Assembly: GCF_963259705.1 (NCBI RefSeq)
Contig: NC_081844.1
Coordinates: forward strand, 15,299,715-15,363,714
DNA from: Myotis daubentonii
Taxonomy: Eukaryota > Chordata > Mammalia > Chiroptera > Vespertilionidae
Direction of reading: 5' to 3'
DNA: 64,000 bases
The notes under the pieces were generated by a model, which had not been told where the DNA came from, made no database searches, and saw only the letters and a list, made by a program, of their open reading frames with translations. Shown here piece by piece: positions 44,930 through 56,293 of this stretch (position 1 is its first letter; every line of letters starts with the position of its first letter). Made by a program: the position numbers and the translations under genes.

Positions 44930-45370
44930 GAGCCTGCAACCACGGGGAGCTGGGGGTCTCCTGCCCAGGCCTGACACCTCTGCCAGAGGCCTCAGGCCTG
45001 GTCAAGGGGCCGATCCAGTGATTGGTGATCGGAGGGTGATGAGGGTCAACTCCTCTGGCCGAGGCATCAGGCCTGGGTGGGGGGCGGAGCCGGGGATTGG
45101 GGGGATATGATGGTCCCCTTGCCCAGGCCTGAAGCCTGGGTCAGAGGCGTCAGGCTTGGGCGGGGGGTGGAGCAAGCGATCAGAGGGAGATGGGGGTCCC
45201 CTGCCCAGGCATGATTCCTGGGCCAGAGGCCTCAGGCCCGGGCGGGGGCCAGAGCCAGTGATCAGGGGGAGATGGGGGTCCCCTGTCCAAGCCTGACACC
45301 TCTGTCAGAGGCATCAGGCCTGGGCAAGGGGCCGATCCTGCGATTGGAGGGTGATGGGGGTCAATGCCTG
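44930..45370. repeat. GC-rich minisatellite inside the HeliBat
   Basis: Several imperfect copies of a unit containing CTGACACCTCTG.CAGAGG, CATCAGGCCTGGGC, and GGAGATGGGGGTCCCCTGCC, estimated 80-90 bp each. Confidence 0.8.
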
Positions 45371-45412
45371 AGGGCTCCCAGTATGTGAGAGGGGGCAGGC
45401 TGGGCTGAGGGA

Positions 45413-45438
45413 CACCCCCCCACACACACACACACACA
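45413..45438. repeat. (CA)n microsatellite
   Basis: CA run just before the Helitron hairpin. Confidence 0.9.
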
Positions 45439-45468
45439 GTGCACGAATTTCGTGCACCGGGCCCCTAG

Positions 45469-46599
45469 TACTGTATAATAGACTTAGATGATGCCTGCAT
45501 CTTCATGGACATGGCTCCAAAGAGACAAAGACAATGTATAGGAAGGTCAAGAATAGACTTTAGTATCACATGTTTAGTAGCAGAATATTTGGCTGCCTGA
45601 AGCGGCCATGATGCCAATATTATGTTTCATTGTATTGATATGTTATATTGACCTTTGATTCTCTTGCAGGTTTGAATGTATGTTGGTTATCCTGAAAGGA
45701 GACTGTGTGGGGTGAACCCCCAAAGTAAAGGGTGTCTAGCTGCCAAGAGGGCAGGTGCCCAACTGGGCAGGGAAGGGTGCCCATCAGGTTTTGGTCTCTG
45801 TTGAAAGAAAAGGAATTGGTAAGGAAAGTCAGAAAATCTTAGAGCAGATCAGTATGTTTTTCTTATGTAATTCCTCCGAAATTTGGCAATGCTAAATAAG
45901 TCATGGCAATACATTTCTTTGCATATATTCAATAAGACTGGTTCCTAATAATGGTTTTATTAACGGAAAACTTTGACTGGAGTATCATGTTTTAAAGAGC
46001 CCTGTCTGAGCTCTAAAGACTTAAAGCCAGTAAGAATGCCACGAAAAAAGCCTGGTATCCTGCTTGGAAGCCCTGAAGATGGCTGGCGCTGGAGCATCAG
46101 GCCCATGCCCTACCATCACTGGCGGTTGGTAAGAGTAGAAGGGGAGCAGTAAAGATGCCTCTGCATCCCTGCGGAACCCCCACACACTCTGGGCTGCAAC
46201 AGGTAGGAGGGCTACTGAGATGGGCCTTAAAGCCTGGAGCGTGGGCTCAGGTGGAGTTACTACAGGTGAGAGATTCACCTAACTCAGCAGATACTGCAGG
46301 CAGGCCTGAAGGCAGCTGGATGGCTTGGCTTCCTGGCCCTACGGGGCACATTAAGATTCAACCATGAGATTCCAGCAAAGGTGGTCGGTTACCATTCTTG
46401 TTGTGTTTATGCAAACATCAGGCCAAATTGAATACAGTAGATAAATTAGTCTTGATTTGGCTTTTTGATAGCCATGGAGGAATTTTAAGGAGAAAAATCC
46501 TATTTCAATAGACAGTTGATAGTTCTGTGTGCCCAGTACGGGCCTCTAGCAACGGTGAAATAGAAATGCAGTCCGTCTCATGATTGAGCCAGAAGTTCC
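45469..46599 (+). other. Proviral 3' interior, envelope region not recognisable
   Basis: Between the HeliBat and the polypurine tract. No fusion-peptide or transmembrane frame is seen. Confidence 0.5.
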
Positions 46600-46615
46600 A
46601 AGACAAAGGGGGGAA
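46600..46615 (+). promoter_or_regulatory. Polypurine tract
   Basis: AAGACAAAGGGGGGAA directly before the 3' LTR TG. Confidence 0.85.
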
Positions 46616-47036
46616 TGAAAGGGCGAGGGCTATGCCCTCCATCTTGCCCCGAATCCTCCATGTTGGGGCAGCAGCCATGTGCTCGGCAAGGCTTCTTCCC
46701 GGAAGCCCAAGCCTCTGCTAGCCACACCCAGGATTTCTCTAAACTAACCAATGACAATCAAGGGACGTGCACGCCATAGATATGACCACATCCTGTGTAA
46801 CGAGACCTGTGCCTGGTCAATCGGCAGGGCCCACAGTCCCTTCTCCTCCCCTTACTCCACCCCCCTATAAAACTCCTCTTCCCACCTGGCTAGCTCTCTC
46901 TCTGCCACTTGCTGCTGTGACAGTAAGGAGGGTAGGGGAGCCAAGCCTGGGTTTGAATAAAAGACTCTCTGCTTTTGCATCGGACTCGGCTGGCTCTCTG
47001 TTGGTCTATTGGGGATCTTGAAATCTGGGCATAACA
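46616..47036 (+). repeat. 3' LTR of the provirus
   Basis: 421 bp, TGAAAGGGCG to GGCATAACA, followed by AAAAC. Extra AAACT-type 5-bp insertion relative to the 5' LTR near the CTAACCAATG box. Confidence 0.93.
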
Positions 47037-48383
47037 AAAACTAAAATGGGGAACATATATACCCAGGATTACCAACTGAGGTCCAGCTGAGACTTATATC
47101 AAGGAAGAACAGGAAACACCTGGAGATTGGAAGCAAGGGCAAGGTCACAAAAAGGGCTGACCCAGCGCTCATGGGTAGCAGGCCAAGCGTGAGGAGGGAT
47201 CTCTCAGCTACAGGAGGGTCTTTTCCCTCAGAAGACCGAGGCCTGGAACGCAGGCGAGGCTGCACAGCCCGGAGCACCAGAGCCAACACCAGCGGCCCAC
47301 ATAACATCCAGTCCTGAAAGGCAGCAGGGCTGCTGTTTGGGAGACCAGAGCTGCTCCGAGAGAAAGCCTCTGTTTCTATTTTTATGTGTTTTGTTTTGTT
47401 TTGTTTTTAACCCAGAGCACAGGAATTTCATTTGTAGTTACTTACCTGAGGCTTTGGTTGAGGGAGGGCAGTGTGGACTCTAAGGAGGGGCTGGGGTGGG
47501 AAGCACTGGGGGGAGACATGGAAAAGCAGCACCTGGGAGTCCTGCATTTGGTCATATCCCCCCAAACCAAAATGGCTATTTTTTCCTGAGAGGAACAAGC
47601 CACTCACAGAAGGCACAGCCCAGAAAAAGGAAATAAACCCACCCTGGAGATATGACCTGCCCCACCCTCAGAAGTCCTGCCTGGAATACACTCTATCTTG
47701 ACCTTAGCAGAGGAGATAGCAGTAGAGGCCATGCCTGTGGGGTTCAACAGTCTTAGCATCAGTGACTGGATTGGGGGTGGGACTGTTCGGGAACCTGACT
47801 GGTGCTTCCCCAGCAAGGGAGAGTTGATAGAAACTCCAGGTTTCCAGCTGATCCCACTGGATTACATACGAGGATCTCTGCCCAGCCAAGGGCAGTCATA
47901 TTCTGGGCCACTCACAGAGGAGTAGCTCTGGACAGGGAAACTCACCCACCACTTTCCCTGAAATCTGAACAGTACCTCTCCTTCCAGGGGTCTAGACTCC
48001 TGATTCCGCCTAAAGCCCTTTCAGAAACCAACTTTTCAGTGATTAAGATTGACAGCTGGCAGGCAAAGGCAGGCTGAGGTGGAGCCCAGGGATCCTGGGG
48101 AAGTTTACTGACCCAGCCTTGTGCCCCATGCTGCTAACCTGCTTTAGAGAGCAACTTGGCCCCTTCTGTGCACAGCCAAGTCCCGTGGAGACAGACACAA
48201 ACCGTGGATCTCATGGAGCTTCAAGCAGGTTGCTGAAAGCCAAAGGAGGACAGTTTCTGACAGTGGTTAACACCTAAGTACCTCCTGGGAAACCCAAAAC
48301 AGTCGCTGCAGTTATCAGAAGAGCATGATCCAAAGGAGCTCTCAGGAGGCACTAAACTCTGCTGAGGTGAACACCACACCACT
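47037..48383 (+). other. Probable L1 5' UTR-like DNA
   Basis: GC-rich non-coding sequence ending in GGAGCTCTCAGGAGGCACTA, which resembles old L1 5' UTRs. Family not certain. Confidence 0.4.
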
Positions 48384-48614
48384 TTTTTTCTCTTTTTTCT
48401 TTTTTTTAAATATTTTTTTATTGATTTCAGACAAAAAGGGAGAGGGAGATAGGAACATCAATGATGAGAGAGAATCCTGGATTGGCTGCCTCCTGCATGC
48501 CTCTACTGGGGATTGAATCTGCAACCCAGTCATGTGCCCTTGACCAGAATCGAACTTGGGACCCTTCAGTCTGCAGGCCAACTCTCTATCCACTGAGTCA
48601 AACCAGCTAGGGCT
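48384..48614 (-). mobile_element. Ves SINE
   Basis: Reverse copy from the T-rich tail to ACCAGCTAGGGCT. Immediately followed by another in the same orientation. Confidence 0.9.
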
Positions 48615-48615
48615 C

Positions 48616-48853
48616 TCTGTTTTCTTCTTCTTTTTTTTTTCTAAATATATTTTTATTGATTCAGAGAGGAAGGGAGAGGGGGAGAGAGATAGAAACATCA
48701 ATGATGAGGGAATCATTGATTGGCTGCCTCCTGCACATCCTCCCACTGGGGATCGAGCCCACAACCAGGTATGTGCCCTTGACCGGAATCAAACCCGGGA
48801 CCCTTCAATCCGCAGGCCGAAGCTCTATCCACTGAGCCAAACCAGCTAGGGCT
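48616..48853 (-). mobile_element. Ves SINE, tandem neighbour
   Basis: Reverse copy, AATATATTTTTATTGATTC to AACCAGCTAGGGCT. The pair shares the CCAGCTAGGGCT end, indicating insertion in or next to the first copy. Confidence 0.9.
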
Positions 48854-48861
48854 GCCCAGGG

Positions 48862-49605
48862 TTTTTTTTTTTTTTATTATTATTGCTTAAAGTATTACAA
48901 AGAGTATTACATATGTCTCCTTTTTACCCCCGCCCTTGACAATCCCCTGGCCTCCCCTACTCCCCAGTGTCTTATGTCCATTGGTTATGCTTATATGCAT
49001 GCATACAAGTCCTTTGGTTGATCTCTTACCCACCCCCCTCCTGCCCTCCCACCCTCCCCGGTCTTCCTGCTGTAGTTTGACAGTCTGTTCGAGGCAGCTC
49101 TGCCTCTGTATCTATTTTTGTTCATAAGTTTATAGTGGTCTTTATTATCCAGAAATGAGTGACATCATGTGGTATTTTTCCTTCATTGACTGGCTTATTT
49201 CACTTAGCATAATGCTCTCCAGTTCCATCCATGCTGTTGCAAATGGTAAGAGTTCCTTCTTTTTTATAGCAGCATAGTATTCCATCGTGTAGATGTACCA
49301 CAGTTTTCTAATCCATTCATCTACAGATGGGCACTTAGGCTGTTTCCAGATCTTAGCTATGGTGAATTGTGCTGCTATGAACATAGGGGTACATATATCC
49401 TTTCTGATTGGTGTTTCTGGTTTCCTGGGATATATTCCTAGAAGTGGGATCACAGGGTCAAATGGGAGTTCCATTTGTAGTTTTTTGAGGAAACTCCATA
49501 CTGTCTTCCATAGTGGCTGTACTAGTCTGCATTCCCACCAGCAGTGCACAAGTGTTCCTTTTTCTCCACATCCTCTCCAGCACTTGTCATTTGTTGATTT
49601 GTTCT
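48862..49605 (-). mobile_element. L1 3' end, minus strand
   Basis: Poly(T) at the left, 3' UTR, then the complement of the ORF2 C-terminus; the minus-strand frame 49145-49549 reads [15 protein letters not shown] and YYAAIKKKELLPFA, typical of the end of L1 ORF2. It stops abruptly at about 49605. Confidence 0.88.
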
Positions 49606-50396
49606 GTTTTCTTTTTTATCTTCTTTATTTGCTTTATTGCCTTGTTATTAATTTAATCTCTATTGTTTCATTCATATATCTAACTTTTCCCTTTTCCTAC
49701 TCAACTTTTTCCCCTTTTTTCTTTTTCTCCTACTTTCTCATATTTTTTTCTTTTCTTATTTCGGGTCTACTTTCTCCTCCGTTTTCCTTTTCAAAATTTT
49801 GTTTCTTTTTTATTTTATACCATTTTCCTTCCCCTATTCTTTATTCTTATTTTCTTTATTTCATGTCTGCCCCTTCATATTCCTTTTTCTTCCCCCCTTT
49901 TTGTTTTGTTTTCTCATATTTTTTCTTTCTTTCCTTCTATTACTCTTACTCTCTGTTCTCTTTCATAATTCTCTCTTCTCTGATGGTGGCTTTTGTTGTT
50001 ATTGTAGGTGTCTTGTGTATGTTTTTGTTTTTTTTCTTGTTTTGTTGTATTTTTTCTGTTCTGTCAGCACCTTCATAACTGCTTGCATGATGTGGGCAGG
50101 AGTAAGCCTTATAGTCAGCCTGCCTGAGAGGAGGTTCCATCCAAGAATGTGACAACAACATTCAAGACCCAGTTTCAACAGGAGAACCCAAGTAATACAA
50201 GTGGCATTCCTAGAGCACCCAGCTCAGGAGATCTAAGAGACTGCACAACTGGGTCCCACAAAACACCTACTACCCATAAAACACCTACTACTACCAGACC
50301 ACTCTATAAAGTCTGGAGGCATAGCAGTTTGATCTAATATATAGAAACAAATACAAAGGGACAGTAAAAATAGGGAGACAAGAAAACAACCCCCAA

Positions 50397-51600
50397 ATGA
50401 AAGAAAAGGAGGAATTGCCATAAAAGGAACTAAATCAAATGGAGGCAAGCAATTTTTCAGATAAGAATTCAAAGTAATGGTTATAAGGGTGCTCAAGCAA
50501 CTTAGTGAGAACTACAAGCAGCTTAATGAGAACATTATGGAACTTAATGCAAACTACAGCAGCATAAAAAAAGAGATAGCAACCATCAATAACAATCAAG
50601 CATATCTGAAAAATGACATAGCTGTTGCTTCCTGGAAGGGATAAACAGTAGACTAATAGAAGCAGAGGACCGAATCAGCAAATTAGAAGACAAGGTAGAA
50701 AAAAACGCTCATTCGAGTGGCATTTAGAAAAAAAATTAAAAAGCAGGAGGAGAGTCTAAGGGAGCTTTGGGACAACATGAAATGTAAAAACAATCACATC
50801 CTAGAGGTACCAGAAAAAGAATCTGAGCAAGGAATGGAAAACCTGTTTGAAGAAATAATGGCAGAAAATTTCCCTAACCTGGTGAAGGAAAAAGTCACTC
50901 CACTTCAGGAAACACAGAGTCCCAATCAAGATGAACCTCAAAAGAGCCACACCTAGACACATCATAATTAAAATGGAAAATATTAAAGACAAAGAAAGAA
51001 CCTTAAAGGCTGCAAGAGAGAGACAGAAACTTATGTAGAAGGGAACTTCCATTAGTCTATCAGCTGATTTCTCAATAGAAACACTTCAGGCCAGAAGGGA
51101 GTGGCATGAAGTATACGAAATAATGAAACTGTATCCAAGACTACTCTATTATTCAAAATTGAAGATGAAATAAAGAATTTCACAGACAAAAGAGGGCTAA
51201 AAGAGTTTATTACCACCAGACCAGCAATGCAAGAAAGGCTACAGCAAAAAGAACACCTAGTTACATCAATCCAAAGAGGCCTTCTCCAAGAGACTTGGTA
51301 ATGAAGCTGTCAAAAATCAATGACAAAAAAATTCTCAAAGCAGCCAGGGAAAATAAGGAAGTGAACTACAAAGGAAAATTCCTCAGAATTTCATCTGACT
51401 TCTCAGCAGAAACTCTACAAACCAGAAGAGAGTGGAACCAAATAGTCAAACGTCTGGAAGAGAGAAATTACCAGCCACAAATAATATAGCCAGCAAAATT
51501 ATCCTTTAAATATGAAGGAGAAATAAGAACATTCCCAGACATACAGAAGCTGAGGGATTTTTATTACCAGGAAACCTCCATTGCAGGAAATACTCAAGGG
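50397..51600 (+). pseudogene. L1 ORF1 remnant with doubled C-terminal part
   Basis: Coiled-coil and core motifs ENLFEEIMAENFPNLVKEK near 50840-50890. A first C-terminal segment (ISADFS-type, PRLLYY) lies at about 51060-51160, and a second (ISSDFSAETLQTRREWNQI, then YQPQII) at about 51385-51487. Frames are broken. Confidence 0.7.
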
Positions 51601-52114
51601 AGTTATTCTACCTGAAACAAAGAACACAAGGTCACAACACTACGAGTAAGATCGCCAAAAAACTTGCAGCATAAACAGGGATAATTTGTGACAACAAAAA
51701 CATACAAGAGGAAGGGGGAAAGGTATGAACTGGCAAAGGAAGATAAAGATCAGATGCATTTAAAAGGGAAAAAACTACAATATATATTTGCAACTTCACT
51801 TTTTATAAACCTAATGGTAACTACACACAAAAATCCCCAAAACAGGACATAGAGCTTAAAAAAAGAGGAAACAGGAAAGATGTATGGAATCCCACCAAAC
51901 AAAACAACAGACAGAAGCATAAAGGAAAAGAACCAATGGAGTCACCAAGCTACCAGAAAACAAAAAATAAAATGGCTATAGGAAATCCTCATCCATCAAT
52001 AATTACCCTAAATGTAAATGGTCTGAATTCGCCACTAAAGAGGCATAGAGTAGCAGAGTAGATAAAAAAACAAAACAAAACCCAACCATATGCTGCCTAT
52101 AAGAGATACATCTA

Positions 52115-52327
52115 TGCTCTAACTGGTTTGGCTCAGTGGATAGAGCATTGGCCTGCAGACTGAAGGGTCCCAGGTTCGATTCCAGTCAAGGGCATGTACC
52201 TTGGTTGCGGGCACATCCCTAGTTGCGGGTGTGCAGGAGGCAGCTGATCAATGTTTCTCTCTCATTAATATTTCTGAATATCCCTCTCCCACTCTGTAAA
52301 AAATCAATAAAATATATATTTTTTAAA
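52115..52327 (+). mobile_element. Ves SINE in L1 ORF2, 14-bp target duplication
   Basis: AAGAGATACATCTA repeats at 52101-52114 and 52328-52341, splitting an endonuclease codon run. Confidence 0.96.
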
Positions 52328-52521
52328 AAGAGATACATCTAAACAGCAAAAACAAAGCTAGATTCAAAGTAAAAAGGTGCATAATGATTCTCCAAGCAAA
52401 TAATATCCACAAAAAAGTAGGTGCAGTCATACTTATATCTGACAAAATAGAACTGAAGGTAACAAGAGACAAAGACGGACACTTAATGTTAAAGGGAGCA
52501 TTACATCAAGAAAACATAACA

Positions 52522-52726
52522 GCCCTACCTTGTTTGGCTCAGTGGATGGAATGTCGGCTTGTGTGGAAGGGCCCAGGGTTCGATTCTGGTCTGGGGCATG
52601 CCCACACTGCAGGCTTGATCCCCAGTATGGGGTGTTCAGGAAGCAGCCAATCAATGATTCTCTCTCATCATTGATGTTTCTATCTCTCCCTTCCTCTCTG
52701 AAATCAATAAAAATATATTAAGAAAA
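52522..52726 (+). mobile_element. Ves SINE in L1 ORF2
   Basis: Head GCCCTACCTTGTTTGGCTC; flanks AAAACATAACA and AAACCATAACA are a near-perfect duplication. Confidence 0.92.
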
Positions 52727-53901
52727 AAACCATAACAATTCCTAATACATATGCACTCCAACCAGGGAACATAAAAATATATTAACTCACAGAACTAAAA
52801 GGAAAAACAAATCAAAACACAATTATAGTTGGATACCTTAATACTTCATTGACAGCTCTGGACAGATCAAACAAATAAAAAAATCAATAAAGAAATATCG
52901 GCCTTAAATGAAACAGTAGACCAAATAGATATAATTGACATTTACAGAACATTTCATCCCAGAACATCAGGTTATACATTCTTCTCCACTGCATATGGAA
53001 CTTTCTCAAGGATAGACCATATGTTGGGTCACAGAACTAGCATCAACAAATTCAAAAAGATTGAAATTATACCAAGCATATTTTCTCACCACAATGCCTT
53101 GAAATTATAAATCAACTACAAAGAGGAAGTAAAAAAAAAACAACACCCCACAAATAGAGATTAAACAACATACTACTAAAAAATGACTGAATCAAAGAAG
53201 AAATAAAAGATGAGAATGATAACACAACATATCAAAACCTCTGGGATGCAGCAAAAGCAGTAGTAAGAGGGGAGTTTATATCATTACAGGCCTATCTCAA
53301 GAAACTAGAGAAATCCCAACCGAACATCACATCTTAAAATACTGGAAAAGGAGGAACAAAAGCAACTCAAAGTCAGCAGAAGAAAGTAAATAAAACTAGA
53401 GTAGAATGAAATGAAATAGAGAACAAAAAAACTACAAAAAATCAATAAAACATAGAGCTGGTTCTTTGAAAAGATTAATAAAATTGACAAACTCCTGGCT
53501 AGACTGACTAAGGAAAAACGGGAAAAGACCAGAAATGGAAGAGAAGTCACCACAGACATCACAGATATACAAAGGATCATACTAGAATATTATGAAAGAC
53601 TTTATGCCACCAAATTCAATAACCTAGAGAAATGGATAAGTTCCTAGAAATATATAACCTTCCTAGACTAAATCACGTAGTATTGGAAAATCTAAATAGA
53701 CTGATCAGCAGTGAGGAAATTAAACCAACCATCAAAAACCTCCCCCAAAAGGACCAGATGGTTTCACCAGTGATTTCTACCAAATGTTCAAAGAAGAATT
53801 AAAACCTATCCTTTTCAAACTCTTCCAAAAAAAAAAAAATGAAGAGGCAATACTTCTTAACACATTCTATGAGGCCAATATAACCTTGATACCAATAACT
53901 G

Positions 53902-53905
<4 letters not shown>

Positions 53906-53945
<40 letters not shown>
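53906..53945. repeat. (CA)n microsatellite in L1 ORF2
   Basis: About 20 CA units replacing ORF2 codons. Confidence 0.96.
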
Positions 53946-53949
<4 letters not shown>

Positions 53950-54176
53950 AAACACAGACCAATATCCCTGATGAACATAAACACAAAAATCCTAAACAAA
54001 ATGGTAGCTAATCGAATACAACAGTACATCCAAAAAAGAATACATCACGATCAAGTGGGATTCATTCCAGGGGCACAAGGATGGTTCAACATTTGCAAAT
54101 CAATCACTGTAATACACCACATTAACAAAAGAAAGGATAAAAATCATATTATCTTTTTTAAAAAAATACTTTTATT

Positions 54177-54326
54177 GCCCTACCCAGTTTGGCTCAGTGG
54201 ATAGAGTGTCAGTCTGAGGACCAAAGGGTCCAGGGTTTGATTCTGGTCAAGGGCACATACCTTTGTGGCAGGGCTTGTGCAGGAAGCAACCAATCGATGT
54301 GTTTCTCTCACATCGATATTTCTCTC
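54177..54326 (+). mobile_element. Ves SINE, 3'-truncated
   Basis: Head GCCCTACCCAGTTTGGCTC through CTCACATCGATATTTCTC, then directly into HAL1 sequence with no A-tail. Confidence 0.85.
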
Positions 54327-54527
54327 TGATAGCTGATTTCCCAACAGAAACTTTACAGGCCAAAAGGGAGTGGAAAGAAATGTTCAAAGTGATAAATAGC
54401 AAGGACCTACAAGCAAGATTACTCTACCCAGCAAAGCTATAATTTAGAATTGAAGGTCAGATAAAGAGCTTCATAGATAAGAAAAAGCTAAAGGAGTTTA
54501 ACACCATCAAACCTATATTATATGAAA

Positions 54528-54884
54528 CTAGAGGCCTGGTGCATGAAATTACATGCACTGGGGTGGGGGAGGGTCCCTCAGGCCAGCCTGTGCCCTCCTG
54601 CAGTTTAGGACCCCTCAGCGGACATCCCTCTTGCAGTCTGGGACCCTTCGCTTCTTACCGCCCGCCTGCAATGGAGGCAGGAAAGGCTCCCACCACCGCC
54701 ACTGTGCTCACCAGTTGTGAGCTTGGCTTCTGGCTGAGCGGCGCTCTCTCTGTGGGAGTGCATGGGCCACAGGGAGCAAGCAGCTTCTGCATTGAGCATC
54801 TGCCCCTTGTGGTCAGTGCGTGTCATAGCGAACAGTCATTCCACTGTTCAGTCAATTTGCATTTTAGGGTTTTATTATATAGGA
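54528..54884 (-). mobile_element. HeliBat, minus strand, in HAL1
   Basis: CTAGAGGCCTGGTGCATG after A at left, TTTTATTATATAGGA before T at right. 357 bp, close relative of 7703-8125. Confidence 0.93.
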
Positions 54885-55194
54885 TGTTGAAGGGTATTCT
54901 TTAAGAAGAGAAAAGAAGAAAAAGAAAGATAAAATAATATAAACAATAAAATGCCAATAAATACATATTTATCAACAATTGACTCAAAATAAAAATAAAT
55001 GAACAAGAAATCTAATGAACAAAATAAACTTGTGAATAAATGTAATCAGAGGCATGGAAACATGGAACAGACTGATGAATCTCAGAGAGAAACGGGGAGG
55101 GGAGCAGGAAGAGATTAACCAAAGATCTTATAGACACAGACAATAGATTGGTGAAGGCCTGAGATGGGGCAGGATGGGAGGGAGTAGTGGTGGC

Positions 55195-55216
55195 GGGGGG
55201 GGGGGGGGGGTGGGGG
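55195..55216. repeat. Poly(G)-rich tract
   Basis: Long G run broken by one T in the HAL1 3' UTR. Confidence 0.85.
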
Positions 55217-55262
55217 GAGATGGAACATCTGTAATACTCCCAGTAATAAAGATTTAAAAAGT

Positions 55263-55570
55263 AAAAGTATTGAAGAAGTGTCATAAGATTTCTATATCCA
55301 ACAAAAGTATCCTTCAAGAATGAAAGAGAAATTAAGATATTTCCAGATAAATAAAAACTAATGGAATTCAATACCATGCAACCTGTTCTACAAGAAATTC
55401 TACTGAAATAAAAGGGCACTAAACAGTAATTTCAAGTCATATGAAAAAATAGAGAATACTGGCAAAGGTAAATACATAGGTAAATATAAATGCCAGTATC
55501 ATAGTATTAGGTCAGGACATTGTAGACGCATGGCGATTTTTACATAATCTCTAGAATACTCATTTTAGTA
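55263..55570 (+). repeat. L1 ORF1 end / inter-ORF fragment
   Basis: Reads AATGAAAGAGAAATTAAGAT and CTACAAGAAATTCTACTGAA, wording typical of the ORF1 3' end of L1. Short and decayed. Confidence 0.5.
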
Positions 55571-55599
55571 ATAAGCATATATGCATGCACATACAGCAT

Positions 55600-55778
55600 A
55601 ATTATTAATTTTTATTTTATTTTAGAGAGAGATGAGTCCCATTGATTTGTTGTTTCACTTATTTTTTATGCATTCATTGGTTGATTCTTGTATGTGTCCT
55701 GACTGGGTATCTGACCCACAACCTTGGCATATCATATCGGGAAGATGTCCTACCAACTGAGCTGCTGGGCAGAGTCTT
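55600..55778 (-). repeat. Diverged tRNA-derived SINE
   Basis: TTTTAGAGAGAGATGAG then GACCCACAACCTTGGCATAT and CCAACTGAGCTGCTGGGC: the complement of a tRNA-like head. More diverged than the Ves copies, so older. Confidence 0.6.
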
Positions 55779-56293
55779 ATTATTTCTTTATTTGACAAAG
55801 CCTCCCATGTAATTTTTGCATATCAGATAGGCCTCATTATTTTTAAAGTTCTCTAATAAGTAGAGATAGAGCAAATCTTTTTTTCCTCTTTTTTTCTTTA
55901 TTGATTAAGGTATTCCATATGTGTCCTTATCCCCTCATTGCCCCCCCACCCCCAGCCCCCCAACTCATGCCCTCACCCCCCTGTTGTCTGTGTCCATTGG
56001 TTAGGTATATATGCATACATACAAGTCCTTTGGTTTAACTCTTTCCCATACCCCCATCCTCCCCTACCTTCCCTCTGAGGCTTGACGGTCTGATCGATGC
56101 CTCTCTGTCTCTGGATCTGTTTTTGTTCATCAGTTTATGTTGTTCATTATATTCCATAAATGAGTGAAATCATGTGATATTTATCTTTCTCTGACTGGCT
56201 TATTTCGCTTAGCATAATGCAGTTCCATCCATGCTGTTGCAAATGGTAAGATTTCCTTCTTTTTTTACCGCAGCATAGTATTCCATTGTGTAG

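Larger units (their letters stand above)
44424..45468 (+). mobile_element. HeliBat nested in the provirus
   Basis: 1045 bp: TCCTATCTAATAAAAGAG after A, and GTGCACGAATTTCGTGCAC hairpin then CCCCTAG before T. A different subfamily from the others in its 5' part (TTAACTGCCAAC and its complement form a second inverted repeat near 44505-44530). The right half is a minisatellite. Confidence 0.95.
39901..47036 (+). mobile_element. Class I (gammaretrovirus-like) endogenous provirus, defective
   Basis: Two LTRs of 416 and 421 bp in direct orientation, flanked by a 5-bp duplication AAAAC. A primer-binding site complementary to proline tRNA follows the 5' LTR, and a purine-rich tract precedes the 3' LTR. 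The interior holds only a broken integrase region (43775-44374); gag, protease and reverse transcriptase are not recognisable and envelope appears reduced to a short start. A solo LTR (41121-41559) and a HeliBat (44424-45468) were inserted later. It cannot make virus. Confidence 0.9.
49606..54175 (+). mobile_element. L1, plus strand, 5' UTR through the start of the RT domain
   Basis: T-rich 5' UTR (49606-50060), ORF1 remnants (50397-51600), then ORF2 from ITLNVNGLNSPLK near 51990 to a reverse-transcriptase start near 54170 ([14 protein letters not shown]). Two Ves SINEs split it. The 3' half of ORF2 and the tail are missing here; an L1 3' end in opposite orientation abuts it on the left. Confidence 0.8.
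51967..54175 (+). pseudogene. L1 ORF2 remnant (endonuclease and start of RT)
   Basis: Endonuclease-type start NVNGLNSPL near 52010, interrupted by Ves at 52115 and 52522. Later segments FFSTAYGTFSRIDHMLGH near 52980 and the RT start near 53975 are recognisable. Multiple stops; not functional. Confidence 0.75.
54327..55262 (+). mobile_element. HAL1 3' half, split by a HeliBat
   Basis: ORF1 C-terminal remnant (complement-free reading: ADFPTETLQAKREWKEMF and ARLLYPAKL) followed directly by a 3' UTR ending AGTAATAAAGATTTAAAAAG. No ORF2 lies between, as in the other HAL1 copies. The HeliBat at 54528-54884 interrupts the end of ORF1. Confidence 0.7.

Noticed and set aside
49293..50078. 261-residue plus-strand frame, hydrophobic
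   Set aside because: Antisense of L1 ORF2 end joined to a T-rich L1 5' UTR, which reads as F, L, S, Y; not a membrane protein.
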